Shown here one piece after another: positions 1 through 12,100 of a stretch of DNA of 64,000 nucleotides; positions within the stretch are counted from its first letter, which is position 1; each line of letters begins with the position of its first letter. The DNA is from Microdochium bolleyi (lineage: Eukaryota; Ascomycota; Sordariomycetes; Xylariales; Microdochiaceae). The notes beneath the pieces were generated by a model. That model saw only the letters and a program-made list of their open reading frames with translations. It was not told the origin of the DNA and did not search any database. The stretch covers positions 2,113,524 through 2,177,523 of the forward strand of contig KQ964245.1 in the NCBI GenBank assembly GCA_001566295.1. Direction: 5' to 3'. A program made the translations under genes and the position numbers.

Positions 1-81
1 GTGATGACCACAAGTCAGCGACAGGACCATGCCAGCGAATCGCTCCAGAAACGAGCTGAGACGAGGGGGCCAGTCACTTAC

Positions 82-132
82 CCAGCATGAAGCTGGAGAG
101 TCTCAAAGTTCTTGCTCAGTTGATCCGCCATT
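82..132 (-). CDS. O-acetylhomoserine sulfhydrylase-like, first exon only, apparent frameshift
   Basis: On the minus strand an ATG at 132-130 opens with M-A-D-Q, and a second frame just downstream encodes FETLQLHAG up to a GTAAGT donor at 81-76. FETLQLHAG(Q) is the conserved start of O-acetylhomoserine aminocarboxypropyltransferase (Met17/CysD type), the PLP enzyme that joins sulfide to O-acetylhomoserine to make homocysteine in the cytosol. The two parts are in different frames: the ATG frame hits TGA after nine codons, and the FETLQLHAG frame has no ATG upstream. One surplus base between them explains this; the AAA run at about 121-119 or the CTTT run at about 109-106 are candidates. The intron runs off the window edge, so the rest of the gene is unseen. 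Identification rests on nine conserved residues plus a plausible start and donor. Confidence 0.55.
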
Positions 133-1550
133 GCTGCTGCTGTTGGGCTCGCCGCCGGTGGTTTTCCCGTGTGAATAGTCTTTCTTGACCAGGACTCTGG
201 AAGGGCAAAGTGCTTCTCGGTGTGCCTCGGAGGGAAGTAGCGTCGCCGGGAATAAAGTCAAGTGTCATGCACGAGACGGGAGAAGGGGAAGAGACGAGAA
301 CTCAGGAAAGAGGGGGACGGGCTTTCAGCCGGACACAGCTCTCGTCTTTATAGCCGGCCCAGATCCCCGGTCCTTCAGGCACCCGGGAGACAGAATGACG
401 AGCGAGCTTTGTATTATTCCGAGCTGTAGAGACACGACCCCCCTCCACTGTGAACAGCCATGCCGCATTGGGTGTGATGATCCCCTGGTGCCTCCAACCA
501 GGCGTCTGCATGCCCTCGGCACTGGTTGGCCAGCCAGGTATGCCCCGTTCAGGACCGTTGGGGAGGGGTAAAGCGTGCAGCAAGATGAAGCATGCGGAAT
601 ATCTCAGCCGATGTCGCAATCCGAAGCCATTGAGAAGCTCGGGCGAGGGGCAGCTGGAGCTAGAGCTCTCGCATTCAGGGCAATGAACCTTCTGGTTCTC
701 GAGTCGTGGGGTCCCGCGGGTCCTGCTGGGCCGACATGTTGACGGGAAAGGTGGGGAGCGGTGCCGGGGTTTGGTGCGTCTTGATCTCGCACGATGGGCC
801 CGAGATGGGATGATGGGCGCGATTGCGCCATCGCCGTGCCGAGTCACGCCTGAGGCTCTACCGGCGGCCGGCGGCTGAGGGCTGAGGGCTGTGTGAACAG
901 GATGTCACAAGGGTGGTGCCCAAGCCGATGGGCTGGCATGTGTGGATGAGGATGCACATGGCGTTCTGGTTCACATGTTAGGCCTACCCAACGCTGATTG
1001 TGATGTCCGAGATCAGCCAGGAGATAGCTTCATTACCTTAACTAAGGTACGGTAGGAAATGAAGGTTTTTTTGCTTCGCGAAACCCCGGCAGGTCGCTAC
1101 AGTTGGAGAAGGCAGGTGTTCCAAGAGTCCTCGTTGCACAAGCAGGTGGGGGTCGTGCGGGGAAACGCCTTGTCCTGGTAATGGCAACTACAAATAGTTA
1201 GCAAACCTTGTGCCTCGTCAGGCTCAACTTGCCACAGGTCAGACGTGTGGAATGGACATGCGTCAGGCTGGGGGGCTGAGATGGGTGCCGATCTCCTCGG
1301 CAAGACGGTGGCTGTGTCGTCACAGACAGAGGATGGATCAAGTCAAGTCTTGTTACATATTTCTTGTGGTATTAATATCTAGGGTATGTGGTTGTGATTC
1401 TATATATCTCCTCGAATCAATCCGTCCGGCGCCATCGCTTGGTAAATGAGGGTATCGATAAAGTCTGGTGTTTTTCGGTCGAGCCAGCGCTGAAAATGCA
1501 AGAGTTTAAATGCTCAAAGGGAAGGAAGGGTGTACGCGAAGAGTCTCGCA
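133..1550. other. intergenic, 1.4 kb
   Basis: This stretch holds the presumed promoter and 5' leader of the minus-strand sulfhydrylase-like gene and the 3' flank of the MARVEL gene. Several overlapping short frames on both strands near 185-850 have no recognisable protein features. I see no tRNA or repeat here. Confidence 0.5.
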
Positions 1551-2274
1551 TCAGACGGTCTCCTGCTTGCCGGCATTGTCTTTATGTATTGAGAAGACGG
1601 ACAGTTTTCTCGTCATGTTCATGCGCGGGTGCTTGAGTTTGAACATGTCGTTGATCGTCAGGAATGCGCTCAAGGCCCAGAGAAGGGCCGCGACGATGCC
1701 AAGCGCGGCAGCCGCCGCAGCAGCCGCAATATTGATGCAGTGGCCGCTCCACGATGACGCGCCTGAAGTACCGAAAGGACAACTCGAGGTTGCTGTGGGT
1801 GAAAGTCTATCGAGGAAAGCGGCCAAAGCGATACTGCCAGCAAAGAGGAACAATGTGTTGGTGGTCTCGAGTGAGATCGATGCGTAAGGGTGTGAGACTG
1901 AGTGAATACAGCAGATATGGTCAGTACAGGCATTTATCCAAGTGTGTTGCTTGACAAGAAGACACTTACTCGATGGGAGGAATTTTGGAGCCAGCTCGAG
2001 GTATACCACAGACAGCATTGCGACAACCGAGCATATGATCATGAAGGCGACTTCTGATGGTACTGGGGATGATGATGCTGAAAGTCCAGAATTGCTGTGT
2101 GTCCAGGTGGCAGCAACTGAATTCGAATGGCATCCAATGTTAGCAACCGCGACCTGGGGTGGAATTTCCATGCTCGGGCGGCAACGTACCATGTCCTGAA
2201 AGGCCTAACACGACCAAAGCGAAGACCAGCTGCGCAGTCCGTAGGGCGAGAAACAGGAAGGAGAGAAAAATCAT
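1551..2274 (-). CDS. MARVEL-domain four-helix membrane protein
   Basis: Three exons, 2274-2190, 2116-1970 and 1897-1551, give a 192-residue protein. The first intron has a GTACGT donor, a TGCTAAC branch point and a CAG acceptor; the second has a GTAAGT donor. The join at 1970/1897 gives SISHPYASISLE, as expected for the fungal MARVEL family. Four hydrophobic segments lie at about residues 2-26 (with an LALR motif in the first helix), 50-75, 88-108 and an alanine-rich one at about 130-155. The C terminus is short and basic and is probably cytosolic. MARVEL proteins are tied to membrane apposition and vesicle or eisosome-type membranes, but the specific role of this one is not shown. The start was chosen because the ATG sits directly before the first helix. 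The long upstream frame reading into it has no conserved features. Confidence 0.82.
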
Positions 2275-5240
2275 GATGGAGACTGTTTCGAGGTGTCGCT
2301 CTGCGGAAGTTGAGTGTGGATGTAGACTTCGATATTTCCAGCCAGGGAATGAAAGCACGGTTTGAAGAGTAAAAGATCGATGAGCGAGTGCACACGGAAC
2401 AGCGGCCTGGCTGTTGAGGCTATCATATACCCCTCGAGGTGTGAGCGAGTGACGACTGCGAGGTAGCGACTGGTGGCTCAATTGTGCGTCAAGAATTGTC
2501 AAGTGAGACCTGTCTCAAGGGAGCCCAAAGTGGAAGAACGGGCTGCAATAAACTCGGGCATTATCGAGACGAGAATGAGTCTATAAGCCCACGCACGTTC
2601 TTTCTGTCCGTGGCTTCTCCCTGTGCAGCCGCGGGGCACCAAGAAGCCTGACACGGCCAGTCCTAGGCGACGCGCTGAGGACCAGAGTCTAGACAACGCA
2701 CACTCTTTGCTTTGCTTCCCCAGTGGGCTGTCTCAGGTCAGGGCCACTTCAAGTCGTCGTGCGGACCTGGCACTACTACCATTGCGGAGGCGGGCTGTGC
2801 AGACTGGAGATCCCCAGCGTGGTCTGGTTCATCGTGAACCAGAGTCTGTTGCCCAACACGGCCACCTGAAACCGACATGGGTGCGTACACAGAAGAGGGC
2901 TTGGACACAGCGCACTCAAGCTGCGACAACCGGGGCGAGCTAATCCGCCCGTGCGCGGTTGACACCGCCCACACTTGAGCAGATCGTGAGGGTGCCTTCT
3001 CCTACAATAGCGACCCGGAGTCAAAGAGCCCCCAAGGGACCTGATCCTATCTTTGGCGGTCCTGACTGACTATGTTGCATTGATGAGGCTTGTCTTGTTG
3101 CAGGTCGCACGCCTTGCGGGGACACCCGAGTGCACCGCTCTTCAGGCTGGTGCCCTGGCTCAGGTCCCTGGGTTCTGCTCTGGATCTGCTCAAAGTGGTT
3201 GCATAGAAGCTGCCTGGCGAACGGAGAATAGTAAGACATTGCGTCGTGCTGGTGACCTCATGCATCCGCGTACGCTGCGTGTCTCAATGTCATTTCGGCC
3301 GCATGGAGGTTTTTCTCTGGCGGCTGCCGAGCGACCACTGCCCTTTACGGAGTAAAGAGCTGGCGTCCCGCAGTCGCCTCGGCCGTGGAGTGAGACAACC
3401 GAGTCGCGTCCTGCGCTTGCGCACGTCGCGTCTCGGCCAGGCTCAGTCGCGTCTCAATTTCACAGACATCGTCAGTGAGACTGTGAGCGCGTAACCTCGT
3501 TTGGAACGGAGAGGCGAGGAAGAAGCAATAGAGTCGCGTCGTGGCTGCAGGCACTTAAGCTGTCTCGAGCCAGCTTGGGCCTGGAGATGCGACATTGGAA
3601 TTGAGCGGCGCCGATAGGCACTTGTACGCTGCCCTGATCTGCGGTCAATGACAGATGGGGAGAAACAGGGTTCACCTGCTCAACTGAATGGGAATATCAG
3701 CGATGAGGACTGCCCGTTCTGTCAAGAGGGCTGGCGTCGTTGGCGGGAGAGACCAAGTCGTCGGGAGTTTGTGCATGGACTGAGGAAGCCAACTACCGAC
3801 GAACCCTTCCGTGTCAATGCTGCATGCACATGCACAGGTTCGTGCTGCAGGGCATGTGCATCCATCCTCCTGGCTGGGAAGTGCATTCCACTTCATGACT
3901 GGTGCTCCCTATTTAGAGTATCCCAAGGTCGTGCCTTGGCCTGGCCAATGCTTGGAGTGTTTGATCAGCCCCAGCAAGAAGCGCAGCCAGGAGCCTGGCG
4001 GCGACTTGCTGCCCAGCTGAGCTTCGTCTTGTGCAGGCGAGACAGGCCAGACCACTTATGTCAGCATACCCTGTGCCAGGGCTCAGGGACGCAATTATAT
4101 CTACAAGTCCATCTTCTTCTCTCGACCAGCACTTGTGATGGAATTCATGCCTGGGCTCACCAACGGTTGGCAAGGCAGCGCACGAGGTCAAGACCCCGGC
4201 TTGCACACGATTGGTCCGGCTGGGCATTGTCAGGTGCACCCAAAATGACAAGCCGAGCTACGGGAGCACAAGTTGAGAACCGAGCACAGTCTGAGAAGTG
4301 CCATGGACGTTCACCGGCACCAGTTGTGGCAGATCGAGTTGTGCTGCGGCGAATTGCGTGAGGTGCAGCTCGGCTGACTGTGGTGGGTGGGAGTGCTCGG
4401 GTGAGTCCTCCAAGCTGAGCCGAGCTGTGGCATGCATGTGACAGTGCATCGCCGGCACTGGGCAGCGAATCGGCAGACTGATCCAGGACGAGCTAACCCC
4501 TGTGAGCTTCCCCAAAAGTCTCCTGTCACCACGGCCAACTCTAAAGCAGCGACTTCATAATCGGGGATACGATGAGCTGTGCCTGGCTCGCGCGTGTCAA
4601 CTACGCCGCCAGCTGCAGGAATCTACCATTCTTTTATGCCTGCAATATTCTGAGCTCCCAGTGTCGCTGTCCTCCTGCAGTGAATGTTGGCTGCTCGGTT
4701 GCGGGAGCTGCGGCTGGCGCCACTCGGTCTTAGTCAGCCAGAGCTGGACGGGAGCCTCGGCTGTGTCGCGAGGACGCGAGCTGGGAAGCTGATGCACACT
4801 GCAGTGGACTTGCTGGAGAGAGCAGCGAGTAGCGAGGTGGGGAACGTGACGACGAGCAGGAAGCCAAGGACGCCCCGGTGCTTGGCCGCAGCGTCTCCAG
4901 CGCCGCAAGCTCTGGGGCAGCGCACTCTCTCGGGCTCTGGCGCTGCCACATGCGGAATTGCCCCGGTTTCCTGGGGTTGTTTGCTGGAGAGGCCTGGCCT
5001 GCGCACTGGGCACTCGCCCGCAAGCCCCGGGCCTCTTGCCTCTATCGTCCTGCCTGCCGTCCTCGGCTTGGCAGACCCTTTCCATCCCGTCTCAACCACT
5101 TCATCTTGCTTTGCTGTCCCTCTCCTTTCCCATCGCCGTTTCCCCTGCTTGTCTGTCCTACGATCTCTTAATCCCAAACAGCGACGGTCCCAACATCAGA
5201 ACCCGACAGCATCGCCAGCGACCATCACACCTCGCCCATC
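2275..5240. other. intergenic, 3.0 kb, divergent promoter region
   Basis: This lies between the divergently transcribed MARVEL gene (minus) and the acyl-CoA synthetase gene (plus). The longest unassigned frame, 3648-4361 plus, is Cys/Arg-rich with no recognisable domain, and its length is expected by chance at this base composition. The proximal part (about 5109-5160) is the pyrimidine-rich start region of the synthetase gene. Confidence 0.5.
5109..5160 (+). promoter_or_regulatory. pyrimidine-rich leader/start region of acyl-CoA synthetase gene
   Basis: A C/T-dominated stretch lies about 80-130 nt before the ATG at 5241. CT-rich blocks near transcription starts are typical of strongly expressed filamentous-fungal genes. 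The ATG context (CATCATGG) is a good fungal start context. Confidence 0.4.
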
Positions 5241-7515
5241 ATGGCTCCCAACCCCGACGTGGAAGCTCAGATCAAGCTCCTCAAGACGCCGCCGCCGGCC
5301 GGCTCGCCTTACGCTGTCCCCATCCCCAACACCGAGCGCGAGGGCCGCAGTCCCATCTACCGTCACTGGCGCTACCAGGACAAGCCGCTCCTCGAGACCT
5401 ACGACCCGTCCATTCGCACCTTCTACGACTACTTCCAGGACGCCGTCGCCCGCTTCCCCAAGAACAAGTGCCTGGGCGCCCGCCAGTGGGACTCCGCTGC
5501 CCAGGCATGGGGCAGCAAGTTCGTGTGGCAGAACTATGCCGAGGTCGACGCCCGCAGCAAGAACTTCGGCTCCGGCATCATCGAGCTCCACCAGCGCCTC
5601 GGCGTCCCTCGCAGCAACCACGGCGTTGGCGTCTGGTGCCAGAACCGCCCCGAGTGGCAAATCACAGGTGAGTACCAACGCGCCGATGCAGCGCATCCAC
5701 CAGCAAGTCGGTAGGGACATTGCGAAGCAACTGCGCCGACTGACACACGCATCCCAGACCTCGGCTTGACATCCCAGTCTCTCTTCAGCGTCTCGCTCTA
5801 CGAGCAGCTCGGTCCCGATGCCAGTGAATACATTCTCAACCACGCCGAGCTTACAGCTTGTGTTACCTCGCTGCCTCACATTCCCACCTTGATCGCTCTG
5901 GCTCCTCGCGTGCCCACTCTCAAGATCATCATCTCCCTCGATCCGCTTGATGCCGGCGAGCAGAAGGGCCACTCCAAGCTGGACATCCTCAACGAGATCG
6001 CCAAGAAGAATGGGCTCCAGATCTGGACCATGGCCGACGTGGAGAAGCTGGGTGCTCAGGTCGCACACCCTGTCCACCCTCCGAGCCCCGAGGATATTCT
6101 CACCATCAACTACACCTCCGGAACCACTGGTGACCCCAAGGGCGTTGTCCTGACGCACAGGAACTGCGTTGCCGCCCTGACCAACGCGCAGTCGAGCGGC
6201 CAGACCTGCCACAAGGACATTTCCATTTCCTACCTGCCACTGGCCCATATCTATGGCCGTATGGCTGACCAGACTGCCATGGTTGTCGGCGCATCTCTCG
6301 GCTTCTTCCACGGCGACATGCTGGAGCTGCTCGACGACCTGAAGATTCTGAGACCCACTGGCCTCCTCTCGGTCCCTCGCCTGTTCAACCGCTTCAAGGC
6401 TGGTATTGAGATGCAGACCCTCGGAGCCCCCGGTTTCAAAGGAGCGCTGTCCAAGCGTGTGATTGACACGAAGAAGGCCAACATGAAGCTGCCGCATGGT
6501 CAGGCATACAACACACATCTTCTCTATGACCGCTTCTGGACTCCAAAGGTCCGTGCCGGTATGGGTCTCGACAGATGCCACTCCATGATCAGCGGTAGTG
6601 CCCAGCTTGACCCCTCCGTACAGACCTTCCTCCGCGCCGCCCTTGGAAACGACTTCATGCAGGGCTACGGTCTCACCGAGTCTTACGCAGTGAGCACCTT
6701 CCAAGCGCGCAACGACTTCACCACTGGTAACATTGGTGCCCCCGTTCCCGGTGTGGAGATCTGCCTCGAGTCCGTACCGGACTACGAGTACTTCGTTACC
6801 GACAAGCCCCGCCCACGCGGAGAGCTCCTGCTCAGAGGCCCCACGATGTTCCGCGAGTACTACAAGAACGAGGTGGAGACGAAGAAGGCGCTCGAGGCTG
6901 ACGGCTGGTTCCACACTGGTGACATTGCCGAGATTGACGAGCTCGGCCGTGTCAAGATTATTGATCGCAAGAAGAATGTCCTCAAGCTGTCCCAGGGCGA
7001 GTACATCTCTCCCGAGCGCATCGAGAACGTCTACCTGGGCAACTCTGGTCTGATCGCCACTGCCTACGTGCACGGCTCTCCCAGCCAGTCGGCCCTCGTT
7101 GCCGTCTTCGGTGTGGACCCCGTGACATTCGCACCGTGGGCCAGCAAGGTCCTCAAGCAGACCATCAAGCCCGAGGATCACGAGGCTATCAGGGCCGCTG
7201 GCAAGGATCCCAAGGTCGCCAAGGCCTTCATCAAGCACCTCGATGACATCGGCCGCAAGGCCAAGTTCAACGGCTACGAGAGAGTGCGCGCCGCTCACCT
7301 CGAGATCGAGCCCTTCACCATCGACAACAACTTGTTGACTCCTACGTAAGTGCACACCAATCTGCGATATCGTCCCCTCACCTGGCCATTGCTAATATTG
7401 GCTGCCTCACAGACTCAAGCTCAAGCGTCCCCAGACTGCGAAGGCGTTCGCGACCGAAATTGACCGCATGTACGAGGAGATCAACGCCACCACTCCCATC
7501 AAGGCCATGCTCTAG
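5241..7515 (+). CDS. Faa2-type long/medium-chain fatty acyl-CoA synthetase
   Basis: Three exons, 5241-5667, 5758-7345 and 7413-7515, encode 705 residues. The enzyme joins fatty acids to CoA through an acyl-AMP intermediate. The AMP-binding P-loop motif YTSGTTGDPKG is plain at about residue 265-275. Later come the YGLTE motif (YGLTESYA), GWFHTGD and the hinge/lysine region IDRKKN. The N-terminal pattern (SIYRHW, then TFYDYF, then KNKCLGARQWD) and the end (NNLLTPTLKLKRPQ) match the Faa2 subgroup better than Faa1/4. Yeast Faa2 is peroxisomal and ends in a PTS1-like tripeptide; this protein ends in A-M-L, which is not a canonical PTS1, so its compartment is uncertain. Both introns (90 and 67 nt) have standard GT/AG ends and keep phase. 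Codon bias is strong, which fits high expression. Confidence 0.93.
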
Positions 7516-8540
7516 TTGAGGCTTCCCCTCGTGTGTATATCTTTGTGTATCTAGTCGGATCCGCCCATACCGCAAGCTGCTTTAATCGATACTGTGAACT
7601 TATTCTGCTTGCGATCTCATGCCATGACAGCGAGGGACTTGTTGCATATCTGCACGCCTCGGTTAATCAATCGGTACATTGAATGCCTGGTCGCATGAGC
7701 CAACTTGATCCATGCCATGTGCGCCCTCGTCAAGCGTGGTACGCGTGTGACTTGATGGGCGATATAATTCCCTTGGCGACTCACTTGATCGGTGCGACCG
7801 CGCTTAGCAGGAGCGCCACAAGCGCGCGCTTGTGCTTCAGGCGCGTGTACGGAGCAAGGTGGGTGGTGGGATCCACAGCCAGCCCATACCCCTCTTGTCA
7901 CCCTGCCTGTCCGCCGCGCGCCGCGCCGCCTCCCGCGCTGGAGCTCTTATCCATGGATGATGGATGCTTGCTAGACATAAAATCGTCGTGGCATGCCCGT
8001 GTTTAATTAATTCGCCGCCCCTAGGCCTGTTGATCGGTATGGCTAGAATGTTCTCGTCAAAGAGCCTGGCGTGTGGTCTTAATACATGCTATTTAATCAG
8101 GTTGATTACGCTAGCGTACTTTTATTTGGGTAGAAGTTGTAAAGGTCGCTTGTCGTGCGCTAACGGGACTAATAATGGTTGAGCATCAAAGACGCATTAC
8201 TAGCACGGGCCCGCGACGACAATGACGTGGCAGCCAACCAACCCTCCTTACTGCAGAAGGTGAACCAATGCTACGACTGCCAGAGATTACGCCGAGGCTT
8301 GTTACGCCCACACGGCCACGAGCCGAGTCAATCGGAGTTTTCTCCGGTGCGCCGCCGCCCCTTTGACAGACAGCCTTGCAGTCTGGGCCGCACGCACACT
8401 TTGGCACATGCACCACCCGCGCCAGGTTCGCGTTAGGTGACACACCCCGCATGCATGCTCGATTGGCAGCAACCTAACTGCAATTGACTCCGATTGGGGC
8501 TATTGCATTGACTTGTAGCTAGTGGCAATTGCTTACAGGC
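7516..8540. other. intergenic, 3' flank of acyl-CoA synthetase gene
   Basis: No supported gene. It contains the terminator region of the synthetase gene. Short frames at 7683-8006 and 8186-8452 show no family features. Confidence 0.5.
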
Positions 8541-9060
8541 TTTTTGTCCTTACCTCTCTCGTGGAACAACTATTCAAATGTTAATGTAAGTACGACTAGC
8601 GATTTGATCCAGATTGCTCTGTCCTGATTTAGGAACATAGGCCTTTTCTTAGGCAGACTACAAGCTGCTATGGATAATGCTCAAAAGACAAGATTGAACC
8701 CACGAAAATGTCTAACAATATCTATTTGAACATCCTTAAAGCTTATGATATTCAAGCTATCCACGGTTAGAAAAGATGGCAAAGCTTTTTTTTCATAGTT
8801 ATGGTCCACTAAATAATAAAGACTGTATACAAACACGCTTTTAGAGAGATAAAGCTCTCAACTATTATTATATAGAATCTCCTTTTCAGCAGCTTTAAGA
8901 GAGCTATGTAGCTCGAGCTGAGCTACCCTGTCTTCCAGGGTAGCGCCTATAAGTGATCCACTTTTTACTTTAGTAGTTTGTCCCACCAATAAACCCTGGT
9001 TAAGGAGTGCTAAATCCACAACGCGACTTCCGAGCCTCCACAAGCTCATGGAGTAGCCAC
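8541..9060. repeat. AT-rich island, candidate decayed transposable element
   Basis: Base composition shifts sharply to A/T compared with the GC-rich genes around it. The block contains long T and A runs and many TAA/TAG triplets. One short minus-strand frame (8858-9049) holds a leucine-rich segment, but I cannot tie it to a transposase. AT-rich islands of this kind in ascomycetes usually come from repeat-induced point mutation of old transposons. No terminal repeats or target-site duplication were recognised, so the class is unknown. Confidence 0.35.
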
Positions 9061-9123
9061 CGCGCGTCTCACGGCTGCCACTAGCTTCCCGCCGAACGAC
9101 GACAGCGGCGCCGACGTCGTACC

Positions 9124-12100
9124 ATGGCGTCGAGATGGACGGTGGGGGAAGTGATTGACCTCACAGGAGATGATGAGCCTGCTACCACGTTGTTGTCCAT
9201 CGCCAACATAAACTCCATGCCGAGCCCGAGCCATGCTATATCAGCGCAGTCGCGGATCTTCTCAACGACGCCGATCCCGGTGCCGCAGCACCCAATATGG
9301 GCAGCAGCGGCGACCGCGACCACGGCACCAACAACCACAACAAAACCTCTTCCAGCGACAACAGAAAAGTTGCAACACCCATCACTAGCACCGAAGGAAA
9401 GAGCAGGTCTTCACGTCACGCAGCCATCATTGCCGGCGACGACCAAGTCACTATTTGCCACAACCACATCGATACCCTCACCTGCACTCCAGCGTGTTGA
9501 CCAAAATGACACGGTACAGCCACCCAAGCGGCGGAAGGTCGAGGTTCTGAGTAACGGCCTCACTACTGGTCATCCACCCACCAGTATCACCCAAAAGCAG
9601 GCCGGTCCGGTCAAGAACTACGTGGTCGACCAGTTCAAGTCTGATCCTCGGTACTTGGTAAGCTGAAACCCAGCGATGAGCTAAACGTGGGGGTATTCAT
9701 GGACAAGCTGTGATGCTGACCATTGTAGCGACTTAAACAAACGCAAGTCTTACAATCACAACCACGGCAACTAGCAAAGCCGAGGCCCCAACCTGCCACG
9801 TCGTTGCCAGTACAAATCTTGCCATCTATCGAAACAGCAGCCGACTCGCATCTCAGTTGCTCCGGGCAAATAGAGACTGTCCCAGGGCAGGCCACAACAC
9901 ACAGCGGACTCGGTCACACAGATGCGACGAGCAACGTTACTGAGCAAGAACTACTGCCGCCTTCCCCACCCAAGCTGCTTCAGAAGAAACCACCCCGTAA
10001 CACGATACAGCGGCAGAAGGCAAGAGCTCGAGCTTCAAAGTGGCAAGGCGGCCGGGCACAGGAACAGGCCTCCTCCAAAGAAGGCAGCGGCACACCAGAG
10101 CAGGCGTCAAATCGCACTTTTGGTATCGAGAGGCGGCCGTATCTGTCAGCCACCGAACGGCGACAGATTACCGTTGGAAGTGTTATCAGTGTCAGTGCCA
10201 CCGAAGCCGGCTCGCAAATCCTTCATATCGACTTTACCGACGACGAAAACCGGTACCTGCGGATGCTCGCACGTAAGCACTACGGACGCTTGGCGACGGG
10301 AGGACGCGGTCCAATCCGCGATCTGCGACATCTTCTGAAGAAGGACTCTAAACATGTATTACAGGATGCTATCCTGAAAGACGTCCACGAGCGGTTTGCC
10401 GACTATGACGACCCCCCTGTCAGCCTGCTGGCACGTACAGCAGCGGATATACGAAACTATATGCGCGACCTAATCCATCGGCGATATGACATAGTCACTC
10501 GGTGCCTTCGTCTCGAGCCAGCTCGAGACAATGTAAGGCAGAGGCCACCCCGTAAGACACCACACTTGCTATTTGCACGCGAGATTGTAGGAAAACGTGG
10601 CTTCGGTGCTCTGCGACAGTACCAAGACTTCCATACGGTTTTCAAGAACGAGGCTGAGGACTACCTCGAGCCAAGAATGGAGTTCACAAACTGTGCGGGC
10701 GATGTTGTTACTATCTCCTGGCTGTCGAACAATGAGTTCATCTGCGGTGCAACAACGCACTCTGATAGCCGAAACCAGCAGTATAACAAGCCTGGCAATC
10801 TGACTTTGGGCAACGTCATGAAAAAGCAGCTAGTCGCGTACCCTGACCATCGCATCGTTCGTCCCGTGGTTACTCAGGGAGACAACGCTCTCGAATCGAT
10901 GCGCTACAGCCAGGATCCGTGGCTCTTCACATCCGTCGTCTCCTCAGACTACTCTGTGACACATGGCCTCGCGTTCACTTCTAGTTTCGACCACACAGTC
11001 AAGATCTGGCGATGTCAGGACGGCACGATGGAGTCTGTCGGCACCTGGAGTCACGGCGGACGTGTGAACTTCGTCGTTGCATCGCCAGGCGAGCTCGGGT
11101 TGGTCGCTACCGCAGCTGATGTCACGTACAAGACTGTGAGAGTCTACAACCTGAAAGAGGCAAGCCAAAGCCCTACAGCTTCGCATCTTTACTCTGGAGC
11201 CAGGTACGATGAGTACTCGTGCTCATGCGTCAACGCCCCCGACTTCGTGCCGTCAGACAAATGGGCATTATTCCCAGCTGCGATAAGCTGGGGTATCGCG
11301 CCCCAAGCGCAGCATCTCCTACTGGTTGGTTATGCACCTCGGGCCCATTCTGGAAATGACCAAGACATACCAGAGGAAAAACAGAACTCTGGCGAGCTAT
11401 GTGTGTTCGACACCAGACTAAGACAGCCCGTCAAAGTCATCGGCGGTCAGATGAAGAATGTCTTTGACGTTATTTGGCATCCGACGCAGCTCATTTTCGC
11501 AGCTGCCACATCGACGGCTCCAGGACTTGACGTGCGAAAGTCAGATAATGTCAGGACACAGGTCCGACTTTTTGCCATTAATAAGGAAGGCGACTTCACC
11601 TCTATGAAGACGCTGGACTGTCCTGCGTCTGACATCAATATGCTCACAATCAGGTACGAAGAAGCACCCGAGTCTTGTGCGCGTGGAATTTGCTGACTGT
11701 TATGATGATAGCCCGAACAGCAGAATCTTCTCCTATGTGACGGCTAGTTGTACGGACAGTAGGGTGTATGTCTGGGACTCGAATAATGAAGACGACCGGC
11801 CAATGTGTGTGCTCAAGCATGGAGGTTTGTTCATTGGTCCCCACCGCGAAGTTGGGTTCTCCAGCTGACAAGATGTGCCAGACCCTATCGACGAGATTGT
11901 TGGTGACCGCGAGACCGAAGATGTTGGTGTAACTTTTACCGCTTGGGGAACAACGAATGACCGGCTGTACACGGGCTCCTCTGATGGAGTAGTCAAGGTC
12001 TGGAACATCAGACACAGGCGCGGCAAAGCCAAGCTCATCAAAGACCTTATTGAGTTACAAGGGCCGATTACCTCCGGTGCATTTTCGAGGGATCTCAGCA

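Noticed and set aside
3648..4361. 237-codon Cys-rich plus-strand frame
   Set aside because: No signal peptide, no ordered Cys spacing and no domain; length expected by chance.
5196..7355. 719-codon antisense open frame opposite the acyl-CoA synthetase
   Set aside because: It mirrors the codon bias of the sense gene (few TTA/CTA/TCA codons in frame), has no domain of its own, and spans a sense-strand intron without regard to splice sites.
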